DNA of 64,000 nucleotides from CBDAQD01 sp965275905 (GTDB taxonomy: Bacteria; Pseudomonadota; Alphaproteobacteria; Rhizobiales; JAJFHC01): positions 62,001 through 126,000 of the forward strand of contig CBDHYJ010000080.1 of assembly GCA_965275905.1 (NCBI GenBank), in the 5' to 3' direction. The notes beneath the pieces are model-generated. The model ran no database searches. It was not told the origin of the DNA and saw nothing but the letters and a program-made list of their open reading frames with translations. Both the position numbers and the translations under genes were made by a program. This document shows positions 8,771-17,303 of the stretch, piece by piece (the stretch's first letter is position 1; each line of letters starts with the position of its first letter).

Positions 8771-9463
8771 ATGATCTCACGGCGTTGGCTCTTGACGGCC
8801 GGCCTCGCCGCCGCTGGCACCGCAGCCTTGGCAAGTATACCGCCGCACAGGCTCCGCGCGGTCGCCCAGACCGTCTTCGACCCCGCGCCCTCCCCGCCGG
8901 CGGAGTCAGCCAAGCTGTTCCTGCAGCCGTCCGCCTGGGCGTCGAAGTTGATTGCTGCCGCGGAAAGCCAGATCGGCCGTACGGTGCACTACGACGGGTC
9001 CTATGTCCGCCTCGCTTACCCCAACGGCGACGTGCCGATCGCGCGCGGCGTCTGCACCGATGTCGTTATCCGCGCCTACAGGGATGCGTTTGACGTCGAC
9101 CTGCAGAAGCTCGTGCATGAGGATATGAAGCGGGCATTTGCGTCCTATCCAAAGAAGTGGGGTCTCAGGCGCCCAGACCGCAACATTGATCACAGGCGCG
9201 TACCCAACCTCGAGACCTTCTTCAAGCGCCGGCGTGCCGCGCTGCCGGTTACGTCCGATCCGAACGACTACCGGCCAGGAGATATCGTCTCTCAGATGCT
9301 GAACGGACGGCTGCCCCACATCGGCATTGTCACCCACCGCGCCACCGATGATGGCAAGCGGCCTTTGATCGTCCACAATATTGGTGCGGGCACGAGGATC
9401 GAAGACGTATTGTTCGCCTTTCCGATCACCGGACATTTCCGTTTTTCGCCTGAATTGGCTTAG
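8771..9463 (+). CDS. DUF1287 family secreted protein (YijF-like), possible Tat substrate
   Basis: A 230-residue exported protein. The N-terminus MISRRWLLTAGLAAAG carries a twin-arginine-like SRRWLL motif followed by a hydrophobic stretch and a likely cleavage before residue 45. The rest matches DUF1287: AESQIGRTVHYD, then RGVCTDVVIRAYR with a conserved Cys, then HIGIVT and IVHNIGAG, a layout resembling NlpC/amidase-like cysteine hydrolases with Cys and His candidates. No activity has been assigned to the family as far as I know. An AGGAGG precedes the ATG at 8771 and decides the start. The gene sits alone between the acyltransferase and the two-component genes. Confidence 0.8.
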   Translation: MISRRWLLTAGLAAAGTAALASIPPHRLRAVAQTVFDPAPSPPAESAKLFLQPSAWASKLIAAAESQIGRTVHYDGSYVRLAYPNGDVPIARGVCTDVVIRAYRDAFDVDLQKLVHEDMKRAFASYPKKWGLRRPDRNIDHRRVPNLETFFKRRRAALPVTSDPNDYRPGDIVSQMLNGRLPHIGIVTHRATDDGKRPLIVHNIGAGTRIEDVLFAFPITGHFRFSPELA

Positions 9464-9643
9464 TCCATTGCCCGGGCAGGCCGTGGGCCCCGGCCCTGCC
9501 TTAAGACCTCACCCGATTGCCCCGAGCGTCGCCTGTCTCTCAAGCGCCGACTGGCTGACGCGCGCTCTACGGATCAATTTTTAATCTCGCGTTCATCAAA
9601 TACAGCTTACGCGCGCATCCACAAAGCCTCTATCTTTCTGGAT

Positions 9644-11272
9644 ATGCAGGTTCGGACCAAAATTACTCTTTGGGCCACTTCGCTCGCTGCCATTACATTC
9701 GCGTGCGCCGGCCTGTTGCTGTGGAATTCAGAGCGTACAAAGTTCAACCATCATCTCACCACCCTCGCCTATGAGGAACTGACCGGATTGCTTCATCTTT
9801 CCGGCGAGGTGTTCCGCACGTTCAAACAGGTTCGCCGCGACCTGACAGGAAATGAAGGGATCCTGACGTTTGATCTTGACGAAGCGCAGAACCGGATCGA
9901 CGGAATCATCGACGGCGTGCGCCGGGTTACCAGCAAGGAAGTCAAGATAATCGGCGAGCAGGACAGGCCAGACAACGACCTCAACCGCGTAAACAATCTG
10001 CGTCTTGAAATAGCGGCCGCATTCGCCGATGTCCGCGGCGCCATCAAGATGATCGAATCAGGAAATCAGGGAGGTGCACGGGCGCTTCTGGAGACTGCTC
10101 TGCAGATGAGGGTGGACGAGAAAATAGACCGTATCATTGAAGCCGCAGTGGAAGACGAACGAGAGGAAGTCTCCGAGGCGCTTCGCCGGATCGCGCTGAT
10201 CAATCAAGTCTCCATCTGGGCGGCAGTCGCGGCAGCCATTGCCGCTTTGCTTCTCACCACGCTGGTAATCGTGACGCTGGTCCTGCGTCTGAGAATCAGC
10301 CTCACCGCTCTCGAAACCGGTGCTGCAATTTTTGCCGGGGGCCGGCTTGAGCACAGAATTCCGGTCTATGGACGAGACGAGTTCGCCACCCTGTCAACAC
10401 GCTTCAATGACATGGCACACGAACTGCTCGAGCAGCGCCACGCGCTGGAGGAGGCTCGTGAATCGCTTGAGCGCCGCGTGGCCGAACGGACGGAAGAGCT
10501 GCGTGAGGCCAACGAAGAACTCGAGCGCCGGGACAAGACGCGGCGGCAATTCTTCGCCGATATCGGCCACGAGCTGCGCACGCCGATCACGGCGGTGCGC
10601 GGTGAGGCGGAGGTCGCCCTGCGCGCCCGCGGCGATCACCGGAGCGTATACGGCTCAGCGCTCACGAGGATCATCGAGATCACCGATCAGCTTACCCGGT
10701 TCGTAAACGACATCTTCATGATAGCCCGCGAGCAATCAGGCGTGGTCGACATGCGACGGGGTGCCGTTGACCTGACAGACGCCGCATCAAGCGCTGTCGA
10801 GCAACTCAGGACGTTGATCGTTGAGCGATCTGCGTCGATTTCGACCGAGTTTGAAGCCACGCCGGCACTGGTCGAAGGAGATACCCAGCGGCTGTGTCAA
10901 CTCGTGCAGATCCTTCTTTCGAACGCGATCTACCACAGCCAGGACGCCGTTGACGTCAAGGTGTCCGTGTCGAAAACCGGCGATAACTGGCGCATTACGG
11001 TTGAAGACGACGGCCCCGGCATTCCGGACGCGGACAAGGCACAGGTATTCGAGCGCTTCTATCGTGGCAGCAACCTCGACCGAAAGGAACGGCTCCAGGG
11101 AACGGGTCTCGGGCTGCCGATCGCGCAGTCGATAGTACACGCGCACGGCGGGCGCATATGGATCGACACGGTGCAGGCGCTGGGAACAGCAGTGCATGCG
11201 GAGTTTCCCGCGGTCAGCGAAGAGCTCGGCGGAGAGAAAACGAATCCGCCTACCGACAAGGTTTCCGCATGA
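9644..11272 (+). CDS. Membrane sensor histidine kinase
   Basis: A 542-residue inner-membrane kinase. Transmembrane helix 1 is at about residues 5-26, a mostly helical periplasmic sensor at about 27-185, helix 2 at about 188-214, a HAMP domain at about 215-270, a short coiled coil, and the HisKA dimerisation domain with the phospho-acceptor in DIGHELRTP (His about 309). The HATPase domain follows with N (LLSNAIYHS), G1 (DDGPGIP) and G2 (GTGLGLPIAQSI) boxes. The gene overlaps the downstream response regulator by 4 bp (ATGA), so the two form a translationally coupled cognate pair. The stimulus is unknown. Confidence 0.93.
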   Translation: MQVRTKITLWATSLAAITFACAGLLLWNSERTKFNHHLTTLAYEELTGLLHLSGEVFRTFKQVRRDLTGNEGILTFDLDEAQNRIDGIIDGVRRVTSKEVKIIGEQDRPDNDLNRVNNLRLEIAAAFADVRGAIKMIESGNQGGARALLETALQMRVDEKIDRIIEAAVEDEREEVSEALRRIALINQVSIWAAVAAAIAALLLTTLVIVTLVLRLRISLTALETGAAIFAGGRLEHRIPVYGRDEFATLSTRFNDMAHELLEQRHALEEARESLERRVAERTEELREANEELERRDKTRRQFFADIGHELRTPITAVRGEAEVALRARGDHRSVYGSALTRIIEITDQLTRFVNDIFMIAREQSGVVDMRRGAVDLTDAASSAVEQLRTLIVERSASISTEFEATPALVEGDTQRLCQLVQILLSNAIYHSQDAVDVKVSVSKTGDNWRITVEDDGPGIPDADKAQVFERFYRGSNLDRKERLQGTGLGLPIAQSIVHAHGGRIWIDTVQALGTAVHAEFPAVSEELGGEKTNPPTDKVSA

Positions 11273-11949
11273 AGCTGCTGTTGATCGAGGACGATATCCG
11301 GATCATCGAGTTTCTTGCACGCGGATTGCGCGCCGAAGGACATACCGTCACGGTCGAGGCTGACGGCCCGTCGGGACTGAACAGCGCACGCGGCGAAGAG
11401 TGGGATGCAATTATTCTCGATCTGATGTTGCCCGGTCTGGACGGACGTGAAGTCTGCAGGACCTTGCGGGCGGAAAAGAACAACACAGCGATTCTGATGC
11501 TCACGGCACTCGACTCCACCGACGAGATCGTTGGCGGCCTGCGGATGGGCGCGGATGATTATCTGACCAAACCGTTTGCATTCGACGAACTGCTGGCCCG
11601 GCTCGAAAACCTGAAAGGAAGAGGCAATACCTCGAACGTTGGCGGGGAAAAGAAGGCGCTCCAGGTTGCGGATCTCACCTTCGACCGGGACGCCTTGATC
11701 GTTACTCGCGGAGGAAGAGAAATCGAGCTTACGTCCCTGGAGTATGCCCTGCTCGAATTCCTGATGACCGAAAGCGGCAAGGTCGTCAGCCGGGCGCACA
11801 TTCTCCAGAACGTCTGGGGCAGCTCGACTGACCCCCTGACCAATATCGTCGATGTCTATGTCCGCCGCCTCAGATCGAAAATCGACGATGGCGCAGAAAC
11901 AAAGCTGATCAGCACCATTAGAGGCCGTGGCTATCGACTGTCCGGTTGA
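11269..11949 (+). CDS. OmpR/PhoB-family response regulator
   Basis: A 226-residue response regulator. The receiver domain (about residues 1-118) has the acidic pair EDD at 7-9, the phosphorylation site D51 in IILDLMLPG, the Thr of LMLTA and the Lys of TKPF. The C-terminal winged helix (about 130-225) has the usual RGREIEL-TSLEYALLEFL start and the VYVRRLRSKI recognition region, ending GRGYRLSG. The start codon overlaps the kinase stop codon, which fixes this ATG although the frame is open further upstream. It presumably regulates genes outside the pair; no target site is evident nearby. Confidence 0.94.
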   Translation: MKLLLIEDDIRIIEFLARGLRAEGHTVTVEADGPSGLNSARGEEWDAIILDLMLPGLDGREVCRTLRAEKNNTAILMLTALDSTDEIVGGLRMGADDYLTKPFAFDELLARLENLKGRGNTSNVGGEKKALQVADLTFDRDALIVTRGGREIELTSLEYALLEFLMTESGKVVSRAHILQNVWGSSTDPLTNIVDVYVRRLRSKIDDGAETKLISTIRGRGYRLSG

Positions 11950-11985
11950 ATTCCGGGAGACATCGGTGCCGACCCCGTGCTGACG

Positions 11986-12456
11986 TCAGGAAGCTTCGAG
12001 CCTTGTGATCAGGGTTCGCAGGACCCTCTTGAGAGTTTCAACTTCGCGCTCCGAATAATCGGCCAGGGCCTGCCCCTCGTGGGCCTTTGCATCGACAAGC
12101 AGATTCTTGACCAGGTTCCACCCTTTCGGCGCGATGAAAACCAGTGTCTTCCTGCGGTCGGTGTCGTCGCGCCGCCGTTCAACCAATCCGTCCCGTTCGA
12201 GCCGGTCGATGGTTTTCGTCATTGTCGGCTGATTGGCCAGTGCAATGCGCGCCAGTTCACCGACGGTCATGCCGTCACCGTCGGAAAGGGTCGCCAGGAC
12301 GCGCCAGGTCGGAACGGGGACGCCCTTTTTGCGCAGCCGCGCATGGAACTGACCACTGAAAAGAAAGCTCGCGTGCGCCAGCAGATACGCCAGGTAGTCG
12401 GGGACAAATGGTTGAACCGTCGCACTATCAGCGGTTTTCCGATCGTGTTTTGCCAT
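11986..12456 (-). CDS. MarR-family regulator of the adjacent catabolic operon (NicR-like position)
   Basis: A 156-residue MarR protein with the winged helix in the middle: VGELARIALANQPTMTKTIDRLERDGLVERRRDDTDRR spans about residues 70-105 in two contiguous stretches, including the DDTDRRK wing. It is divergent from the NicX-like gene across 138 bp. In Pseudomonas nic clusters a MarR protein, NicR, represses nicX, and the synteny here is the same, though sequence-level orthology cannot be tested by eye. An AT-rich inverted repeat at 12487-12520 lies just upstream of this gene and is its best candidate operator. Confidence 0.88.
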   Translation of the reverse strand: MAKHDRKTADSATVQPFVPDYLAYLLAHASFLFSGQFHARLRKKGVPVPTWRVLATLSDGDGMTVGELARIALANQPTMTKTIDRLERDGLVERRRDDTDRRKTLVFIAPKGWNLVKNLLVDAKAHEGQALADYSEREVETLKRVLRTLITRLEAS

Positions 12457-12486
12457 CGTCCCTCACCGGATTTTCCGAGCAAGAAC

Positions 12487-12520
12487 ATTTAAGCATAAAA
12501 ATATTCCTTTTCATATAAAT
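12487..12520. promoter_or_regulatory. AT-rich inverted repeat, candidate MarR operator and promoter
   Basis: An imperfect palindrome with outer arms ATTTA/TAAAT and inner AAAA/TTTT around ATATTCC stands out as an A/T island in GC-rich sequence. It lies between the divergent MarR gene and the catabolic operon, 30 bp from the MarR start and about 75 bp from the NicX-like start. It likely contains both promoter elements and a repressor site. Confidence 0.45.
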
Positions 12521-12594
12521 TCCGTTTGCGCTAGAGTTCCGCTCTCAGGCAACCGTTCCGGAAGACGAACGGGCACTCTGGCAGGGAGCGGCTT

Positions 12595-13641
12595 ATGTTA
12601 TCCGACCGCATCGAGGACAAATGGATCGACACCTTCGCCAAGGCGCTTGAGTTGTGCAAGGTTCAGCGCGGCGACGAGATTGCCATCCTCTCGGAAACCC
12701 AATCCCGCGATCTCAACGTTCATCTGACCGAACTTGCGCTGCAGCGTCTGGGCGCGCGGCCTTTCCATGTCGTCGTGCCGACACCGGCGCAGCGAGCGCC
12801 CGTACCCGTGCGATCGACCGGAGCATCCGATGCCCTGCAAGGCCTCACGCCCGCCATTGCCGCTCTGAAAGCGAGCACCATGGTTGTCGACCTTACAGTC
12901 GAGGGCATGCTCCACGCCCCCGAACTGCCTGAGATCATTTCGGACGGTGCACGGCTGTTCATGATCTCGAATGAGCATCCGGAAGCACTGGAGCGCCTGC
13001 TGCCCGATCCCGCGCTGACCGAAAAGGTCAAGGCGGCCGTCAAACGGGTCCGCGCCACAAAGCAAATGACGGTCACGTCAGCCGCCGGTACGGACCTGCG
13101 TGTGGATCTCACTGAAGCCTCCACGGTCGGCGTCTGGGGATACTGCGACCGGCCCGGCACCGTGGCTCACTGGCCAGGCGGAATTGTCGTGAGTTTTCCG
13201 AAAGCAGGCACCGTTCAGGGACGGATCGTTCTCGACGTCGGAGACATCAATCTGACGTTCAAGCGCTATCTCCAAACCCCCGTGACGCTCACGGTGGAGG
13301 ACGACTATGTCGTGGACATCGCGGGCACTGGCACCGACGCAGAGCTGATGCGGCGCTATTTCGAAGCCTGGGACGATCGGAACGCCTACGGCACTTCGCA
13401 TGTCGGGTTCGGCATGAACCCGAACGCCCGCTACGAAGCGCTGACCATGTATGACCAGAGGGAAACCAACGGCACCGAGTTGAGGGCCTATGCCGGGAAC
13501 TTCCTCTATTCCACCGGCGCCAACGAATTCGCCGATCGCTATACGCTCGGCCATTTCGATCTCCCGGTCGGCCATTGCACCATCGCACTCGACGGCACGG
13601 CAATCATCGAAGACGGCAAACTTCTCGGAGATCTGGCATGA
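12595..13641 (+). CDS. NicX-family ring-cleavage dioxygenase-like protein (2,5-dihydroxypyridine 5,6-dioxygenase type; M29-like fold)
   Basis: A 348-residue protein that follows the Pseudomonas NicX pattern along its C-terminal half: GYCDRPGTVAHWPGG, GRIVLDVGDINLTFK, SHVGFGMNP, YAGNFLYSTG and GHFDLPVGHC. NicX is a mononuclear Fe(II) extradiol-like dioxygenase built on the M29 aminopeptidase fold; its reported ligands are two His and one Asp near the C-terminus. The equivalents here are His269, His320 and Asp322, all present with nearly the same spacing. NicX opens 2,5-dihydroxypyridine to N-formylmaleamate. Adjacent NicD-like hydrolase and MarR genes support this class, but the remaining nic genes are absent and the substrate may differ. 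Automated annotation might call it an aminopeptidase. Confidence 0.75.
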   Translation: MLSDRIEDKWIDTFAKALELCKVQRGDEIAILSETQSRDLNVHLTELALQRLGARPFHVVVPTPAQRAPVPVRSTGASDALQGLTPAIAALKASTMVVDLTVEGMLHAPELPEIISDGARLFMISNEHPEALERLLPDPALTEKVKAAVKRVRATKQMTVTSAAGTDLRVDLTEASTVGVWGYCDRPGTVAHWPGGIVVSFPKAGTVQGRIVLDVGDINLTFKRYLQTPVTLTVEDDYVVDIAGTGTDAELMRRYFEAWDDRNAYGTSHVGFGMNPNARYEALTMYDQRETNGTELRAYAGNFLYSTGANEFADRYTLGHFDLPVGHCTIALDGTAIIEDGKLLGDLA

Positions 13642-14444
13642 GCAGTCCGCTGCCAGGCGTTCTTGAGAAAGGGACCGGCGCGGCGGTTGTCTTTCTCCAC
13701 GGAATCGGCGGCGCGGCGGCCGCCTGGCGGCCACAGGTCGAGGTGCTTGGGGAAAACTACCAGGCCATCGCCTGGGACCTGCCGGGCTATGGCGAAACAC
13801 CCGCCCTGCCCGACATGACCTTTGCGGCCATCAGTGACGCACTCGCCCGCCTCCTCGATGAGGCAGCCATCGACGCCTGCCATCTCGTCGGCCATTCAAT
13901 GGGCGGCATGATCGCCCAGGAGTTCGCCGCAGGCCATGCCGATCGCCTCGGCAGCCTCGTCCTTTCGGGAACGAGCCCCGCCTTCGGCAATCCTGACGGA
14001 GATTTTCAGAAGAAATTCGTCGCTGACCGTCTCGGCCCGCTGGAAGCGGGGCACGACATGGCCTGGATGGCAGCGGATGTTGTCCCGACCATGATCGGAC
14101 CCGCCGCCGATCCGAACGGCGCCGACCTGGCAGTTGCCTGCATGTCGCGCGTCCCGGAAGCCACCTACCGGGCCATGGTCGCCGCGCTGATCACCTTTGA
14201 TCGCCGCGACACGCTGGGAACGATTTCGGTGCCAACGCTGGTGCTCGCTGGCGATCACGACCGACAGGCGCCCGCCGCCATGATGGAGCGCATGGCAGCA
14301 CGCATACCCGATGCCCGCTATCACTGTCTCCGGAACTGCGGTCACCTCGCCAATCTTGAACGGCCGGACGCCTTCAACAGCGTCGTCAGCGAATTCCTGA
14401 ACCACGTCGAATCCCGGGGAGTAATCAAGAATGCCCTTGTCTGA
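13638..14444 (+). CDS. Alpha/beta hydrolase, NicD-like (possible N-formyl amide deformylase)
   Basis: A 268-residue alpha/beta-hydrolase with an HGIGG oxyanion segment near residue 20, nucleophile elbow GHSMGG (Ser87), acid in AGDHDRQ and histidine in NCGHLANLE. The start ATG overlaps the stop of the NicX-like gene (ATGA), so translation is coupled and function is probably sequential. In the nicotinate pathway NicD deformylates the NicX product; a similar hydrolytic step on the ring-opened product is the simplest reading here. Other hydrolases of this family cleave C-C bonds or enol-lactones, so the exact reaction is open. It overlaps the next gene by 14 bp. Confidence 0.8.
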   Translation: MSSPLPGVLEKGTGAAVVFLHGIGGAAAAWRPQVEVLGENYQAIAWDLPGYGETPALPDMTFAAISDALARLLDEAAIDACHLVGHSMGGMIAQEFAAGHADRLGSLVLSGTSPAFGNPDGDFQKKFVADRLGPLEAGHDMAWMAADVVPTMIGPAADPNGADLAVACMSRVPEATYRAMVAALITFDRRDTLGTISVPTLVLAGDHDRQAPAAMMERMAARIPDARYHCLRNCGHLANLERPDAFNSVVSEFLNHVESRGVIKNALV

Positions 14445-15687
14445 AGCCGAACTCGATCAGCCAATTTTCGACCCCGGCGCATTCCGCCTCACCGACAAGC
14501 AGGTCGAGTTGACCACGTCCGCCCGGCGTATCGGTCAGGAGAAATTCGCCGAGCGTGCATACGAGTTCGACCGCGATGCCGTTTTCCCGACCCAGAACTA
14601 TCGCGATATGCACGACGCCGGCCTGCTCGGCATTTGCGTGCCGGAAGATCACGGCGGGCGCGGCGCAGACTACAAGACCTACATGATCACGGCCGCCGAG
14701 ATCGGCCGGTATTGCGGTGCGACGGCCCTGACCTGGAACATGCATGTCTGTTCCTGCCTCTGGACCGGTGCGCTTGCGGACGATCTGCCCATGTCGGACG
14801 ACCAGCGCAATACCCATGAGTCACGGCGCGCGACCCATTACCGGCGCATTGTCGATGACGGTGCGATATACGCCCAGCCGTTCTCCGAAGGTGGTGCCGC
14901 GGCGGCTGGATTCCAGCCATTCGGCACCACGGCGACCAGGACCGACGGCGGCTGGCTGATCAACGGCAAGAAGATCTTCGCGTCCCTGTCGGGCTCTGCC
15001 GACTACTACGGCATCCTGTGCACGGAGCAAAAGGAGAACCTGTCGCGCCGGGACACCATGTACATCGCCGTGCCCGCTGATTCCGAGGGTCTCGAGGTGG
15101 TCGGCGACTGGGACCCGCTCGGCATGCGCGGAACGGTTTCCCGCAATCTGATTTTCAAGGATGTCTTTGTCGATGACGAGTCGGCCCTGATGCCGACGGG
15201 CGTTTACTTCGAGGCCGCGACCCGCTGGCCGCACATGTTCATGACCCTGACGCCCACCTATATGGGCATCGCCCAGGGCGCATACGACTTCACTGTGAAG
15301 TACCTGCGCGGCGAAGTGCCCGGCACCCCGCCGGTCAAGCGGCGCATGTATCCGACCAAGCAACACGCGGTCGCCGATATGCTCATCAAGCTAGAGCAGA
15401 CCAAGGCGCTCTGGTTCCAGGTGATCAGCGAGGCAGGCGCCAATCCGAGCAAGGAGCAGGTCCTGAGGGCTTACGCCGCGCAGTACACGGTCATGGAAAA
15501 CGCCAACGAACTCTGCCGCCTGGCGATCAGGACCTGCGGCGGACAGGCGATGCTCAAGAACCTGCCGCTCGAGCGCATGTATCGCGACAGCCGCTGCGGC
15601 TCGCTGATGCTGCCCTGGACCGCGGAACTGTGCGTCGACCGCATAGGCCGCGAGGCGCTTTACGAAAAGGGGGAGAGCGACGATTGA
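14431..15687 (+). CDS. Acyl-CoA dehydrogenase-like flavoprotein with atypical C-terminal active-site region
   Basis: A 418-residue acyl-CoA dehydrogenase-fold protein: N-terminal helical domain with LLGICVPEDHGGRG, middle beta domain with QPFSEGGAAAAGF and GGWLINGKKIFAS, and a C-terminal helical domain with TCGGQAMLKNLPLERMYRDSR. Where most family members have the catalytic Glu in a YEGT-like motif, this protein reads LMLPWTAEL, placing Pro at that column in a simple alignment by eye. It may use another base or catalyse a different flavin reaction. It is the third gene of the coupled operon, just before an acyl-CoA synthetase, so an acyl-CoA substrate is likely. Confidence 0.82.
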   Translation: MPLSEAELDQPIFDPGAFRLTDKQVELTTSARRIGQEKFAERAYEFDRDAVFPTQNYRDMHDAGLLGICVPEDHGGRGADYKTYMITAAEIGRYCGATALTWNMHVCSCLWTGALADDLPMSDDQRNTHESRRATHYRRIVDDGAIYAQPFSEGGAAAAGFQPFGTTATRTDGGWLINGKKIFASLSGSADYYGILCTEQKENLSRRDTMYIAVPADSEGLEVVGDWDPLGMRGTVSRNLIFKDVFVDDESALMPTGVYFEAATRWPHMFMTLTPTYMGIAQGAYDFTVKYLRGEVPGTPPVKRRMYPTKQHAVADMLIKLEQTKALWFQVISEAGANPSKEQVLRAYAAQYTVMENANELCRLAIRTCGGQAMLKNLPLERMYRDSRCGSLMLPWTAELCVDRIGREALYEKGESDD

Positions 15688-17225
15688 GGGATATCTCCCG
15701 GTGGATAGACCGTCACGCTGAGTTCACGCCCGACAAGCCGGCGCTTTGTTTCGAGGGCTCCGAGATCCGGTACAGCGATCTGGCGTCGGAAGTGGCGAAT
15801 ACAGCCTCAGCACTGAAACACGGCTTCGGCATCGGCCGCGGTGATCGTGTCGCATTCCTCGGGCTGAACGGTCCGGAGTTCATCCGGATTCTGTTCGCCT
15901 GCGCACGCCTGGGCGCCCTTTTCATTCCGCTCAACTGGCGGCTTGCCCCGCCGGAGCTTGCATTCATTCTGCAGAACGCAACAGCCAAGCTCCTGATCTG
16001 CGAACCCGACTTCACCGCCCAGATGGCCAGTCTCAAGATCGGCCTGCCTGACTGCACCTTCGCCGCGCTGGGAGCGGAGCAGGAAGGTTGGGAGAGCTTC
16101 GCTGACGCCCGCCTGACCGCTGCCGGCGACGACAGCAATCCCCATGTGGACGGCACGACGCCGCTCCTGCTGGTCTACACATCCGGCACCACCGGCAAGC
16201 CGAAGGGCGCCGTGCTAACGCAGGAGGCGGTGCAGTGGAACGCCTTCAACAGCCTGCACATGCATGACATGACGAGCGCAGACCGGATCCTGACGGTCCT
16301 GCCCATGTTCCATGTCGGCGGCCTCAACATCCAGACGACGCCCGCACTCTATGCCGGAGCCACCGTCATCCTGCATCGCCGCTTCGAGCCGGGTGCCGTG
16401 CTGGACGCCATCGAAACAGATCGCCCCACGCTGCTCGTGCTGGTGCCCGCGACGATTGCGGCCCTGATCTCCGAAAGGAAGTGGGATGATGTAGACCTCA
16501 GTTCGCTTCGGGCGATCACGACCGGATCTTCCATCGTGCCGCTTCCCATCATTCGCGCCGTGCACACCACCGGCATTCCGGTCCTTCAGGTCTACGGTTC
16601 AACCGAAACAGGACCGGTAAGCACCTACCTCAAGGCCGCCGATGCGATGGCCAAGGAAGGCTCCGCCGGCAAGACCGCACTCCACTGCAGGACGCGTGTC
16701 GTCGACGACGCCGGCAAGGATGTTCCGGCGGGCGAGTCCGGAGAGATCTGGGTTCACGGACCCAATGTCATGTTCGAGTACTGGGGCGATGCCGACGCGA
16801 CCCGCGAAGCGTTTGTGGATGGATGGTTCCGTACCGGAGACGTTGGTTACTGGGACCCGGACGGCTATCTGCACGTCAATGACCGAAAGAAGGACGTGGT
16901 CATTTCGGGCGGCGAAAACATCTATCCTGCTGAACTCGAGTCGGTCCTCGCCGAGACGCCGGGAATTGCCGAAGCCGCCGTGGTCGGCAGGCCTGACGAA
17001 CGCTGGGGCGAAGTGGCTGTCGCGGTCGTCGTGCCGAAGCCCGATAGGAACCTCGATGCGGAGGCGGTCCTTGGCCGCTTCGAGGGCAGGCTTGCCAAAT
17101 TCAAGCATCCCAAAGATGTCAGGTTCATCGACTCGCTGCCGCGCAACGTCATGGGCAAAGTGCAAAAGGCGGAGCTCCGGGCATTCGTGGCCGCGGGCGA
17201 CGCTACGGATCCGGCGGCCGGCTGA
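15684..17225 (+). CDS. Acyl-CoA synthetase (AMP-forming, class I adenylate-forming)
   Basis: A 513-residue ANL-superfamily ligase that activates a carboxylic acid as CoA thioester. Motifs in order: P-loop VYTSGTTGKPKG (about residues 160-171), QVYGSTETG, GWFRTGDVGYWDPDGYL, the hinge DRKKDVVISGGENIYP, and the catalytic Lys region NVMGKVQK near the C-terminus. The likely start is the TTG at 15684, which overlaps the previous stop (TTGA) and has GGGGGAG about 10 bp upstream; no ATG or GTG in frame fits better. The substrate is unknown, but position in an operon with a TRAP importer points to an imported organic acid. Confidence 0.88.
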   Translation: MRDISRWIDRHAEFTPDKPALCFEGSEIRYSDLASEVANTASALKHGFGIGRGDRVAFLGLNGPEFIRILFACARLGALFIPLNWRLAPPELAFILQNATAKLLICEPDFTAQMASLKIGLPDCTFAALGAEQEGWESFADARLTAAGDDSNPHVDGTTPLLLVYTSGTTGKPKGAVLTQEAVQWNAFNSLHMHDMTSADRILTVLPMFHVGGLNIQTTPALYAGATVILHRRFEPGAVLDAIETDRPTLLVLVPATIAALISERKWDDVDLSSLRAITTGSSIVPLPIIRAVHTTGIPVLQVYGSTETGPVSTYLKAADAMAKEGSAGKTALHCRTRVVDDAGKDVPAGESGEIWVHGPNVMFEYWGDADATREAFVDGWFRTGDVGYWDPDGYLHVNDRKKDVVISGGENIYPAELESVLAETPGIAEAAVVGRPDERWGEVAVAVVVPKPDRNLDAEAVLGRFEGRLAKFKHPKDVRFIDSLPRNVMGKVQKAELRAFVAAGDATDPAAG

Positions 17226-17303
17226 GCCGCCGACATGTATCGCACGAGGAGGCAACCTCTGCTAAAACTGGCCAACGCAAGAAGGAAAAAGGGAGACGCC
17301 TAA

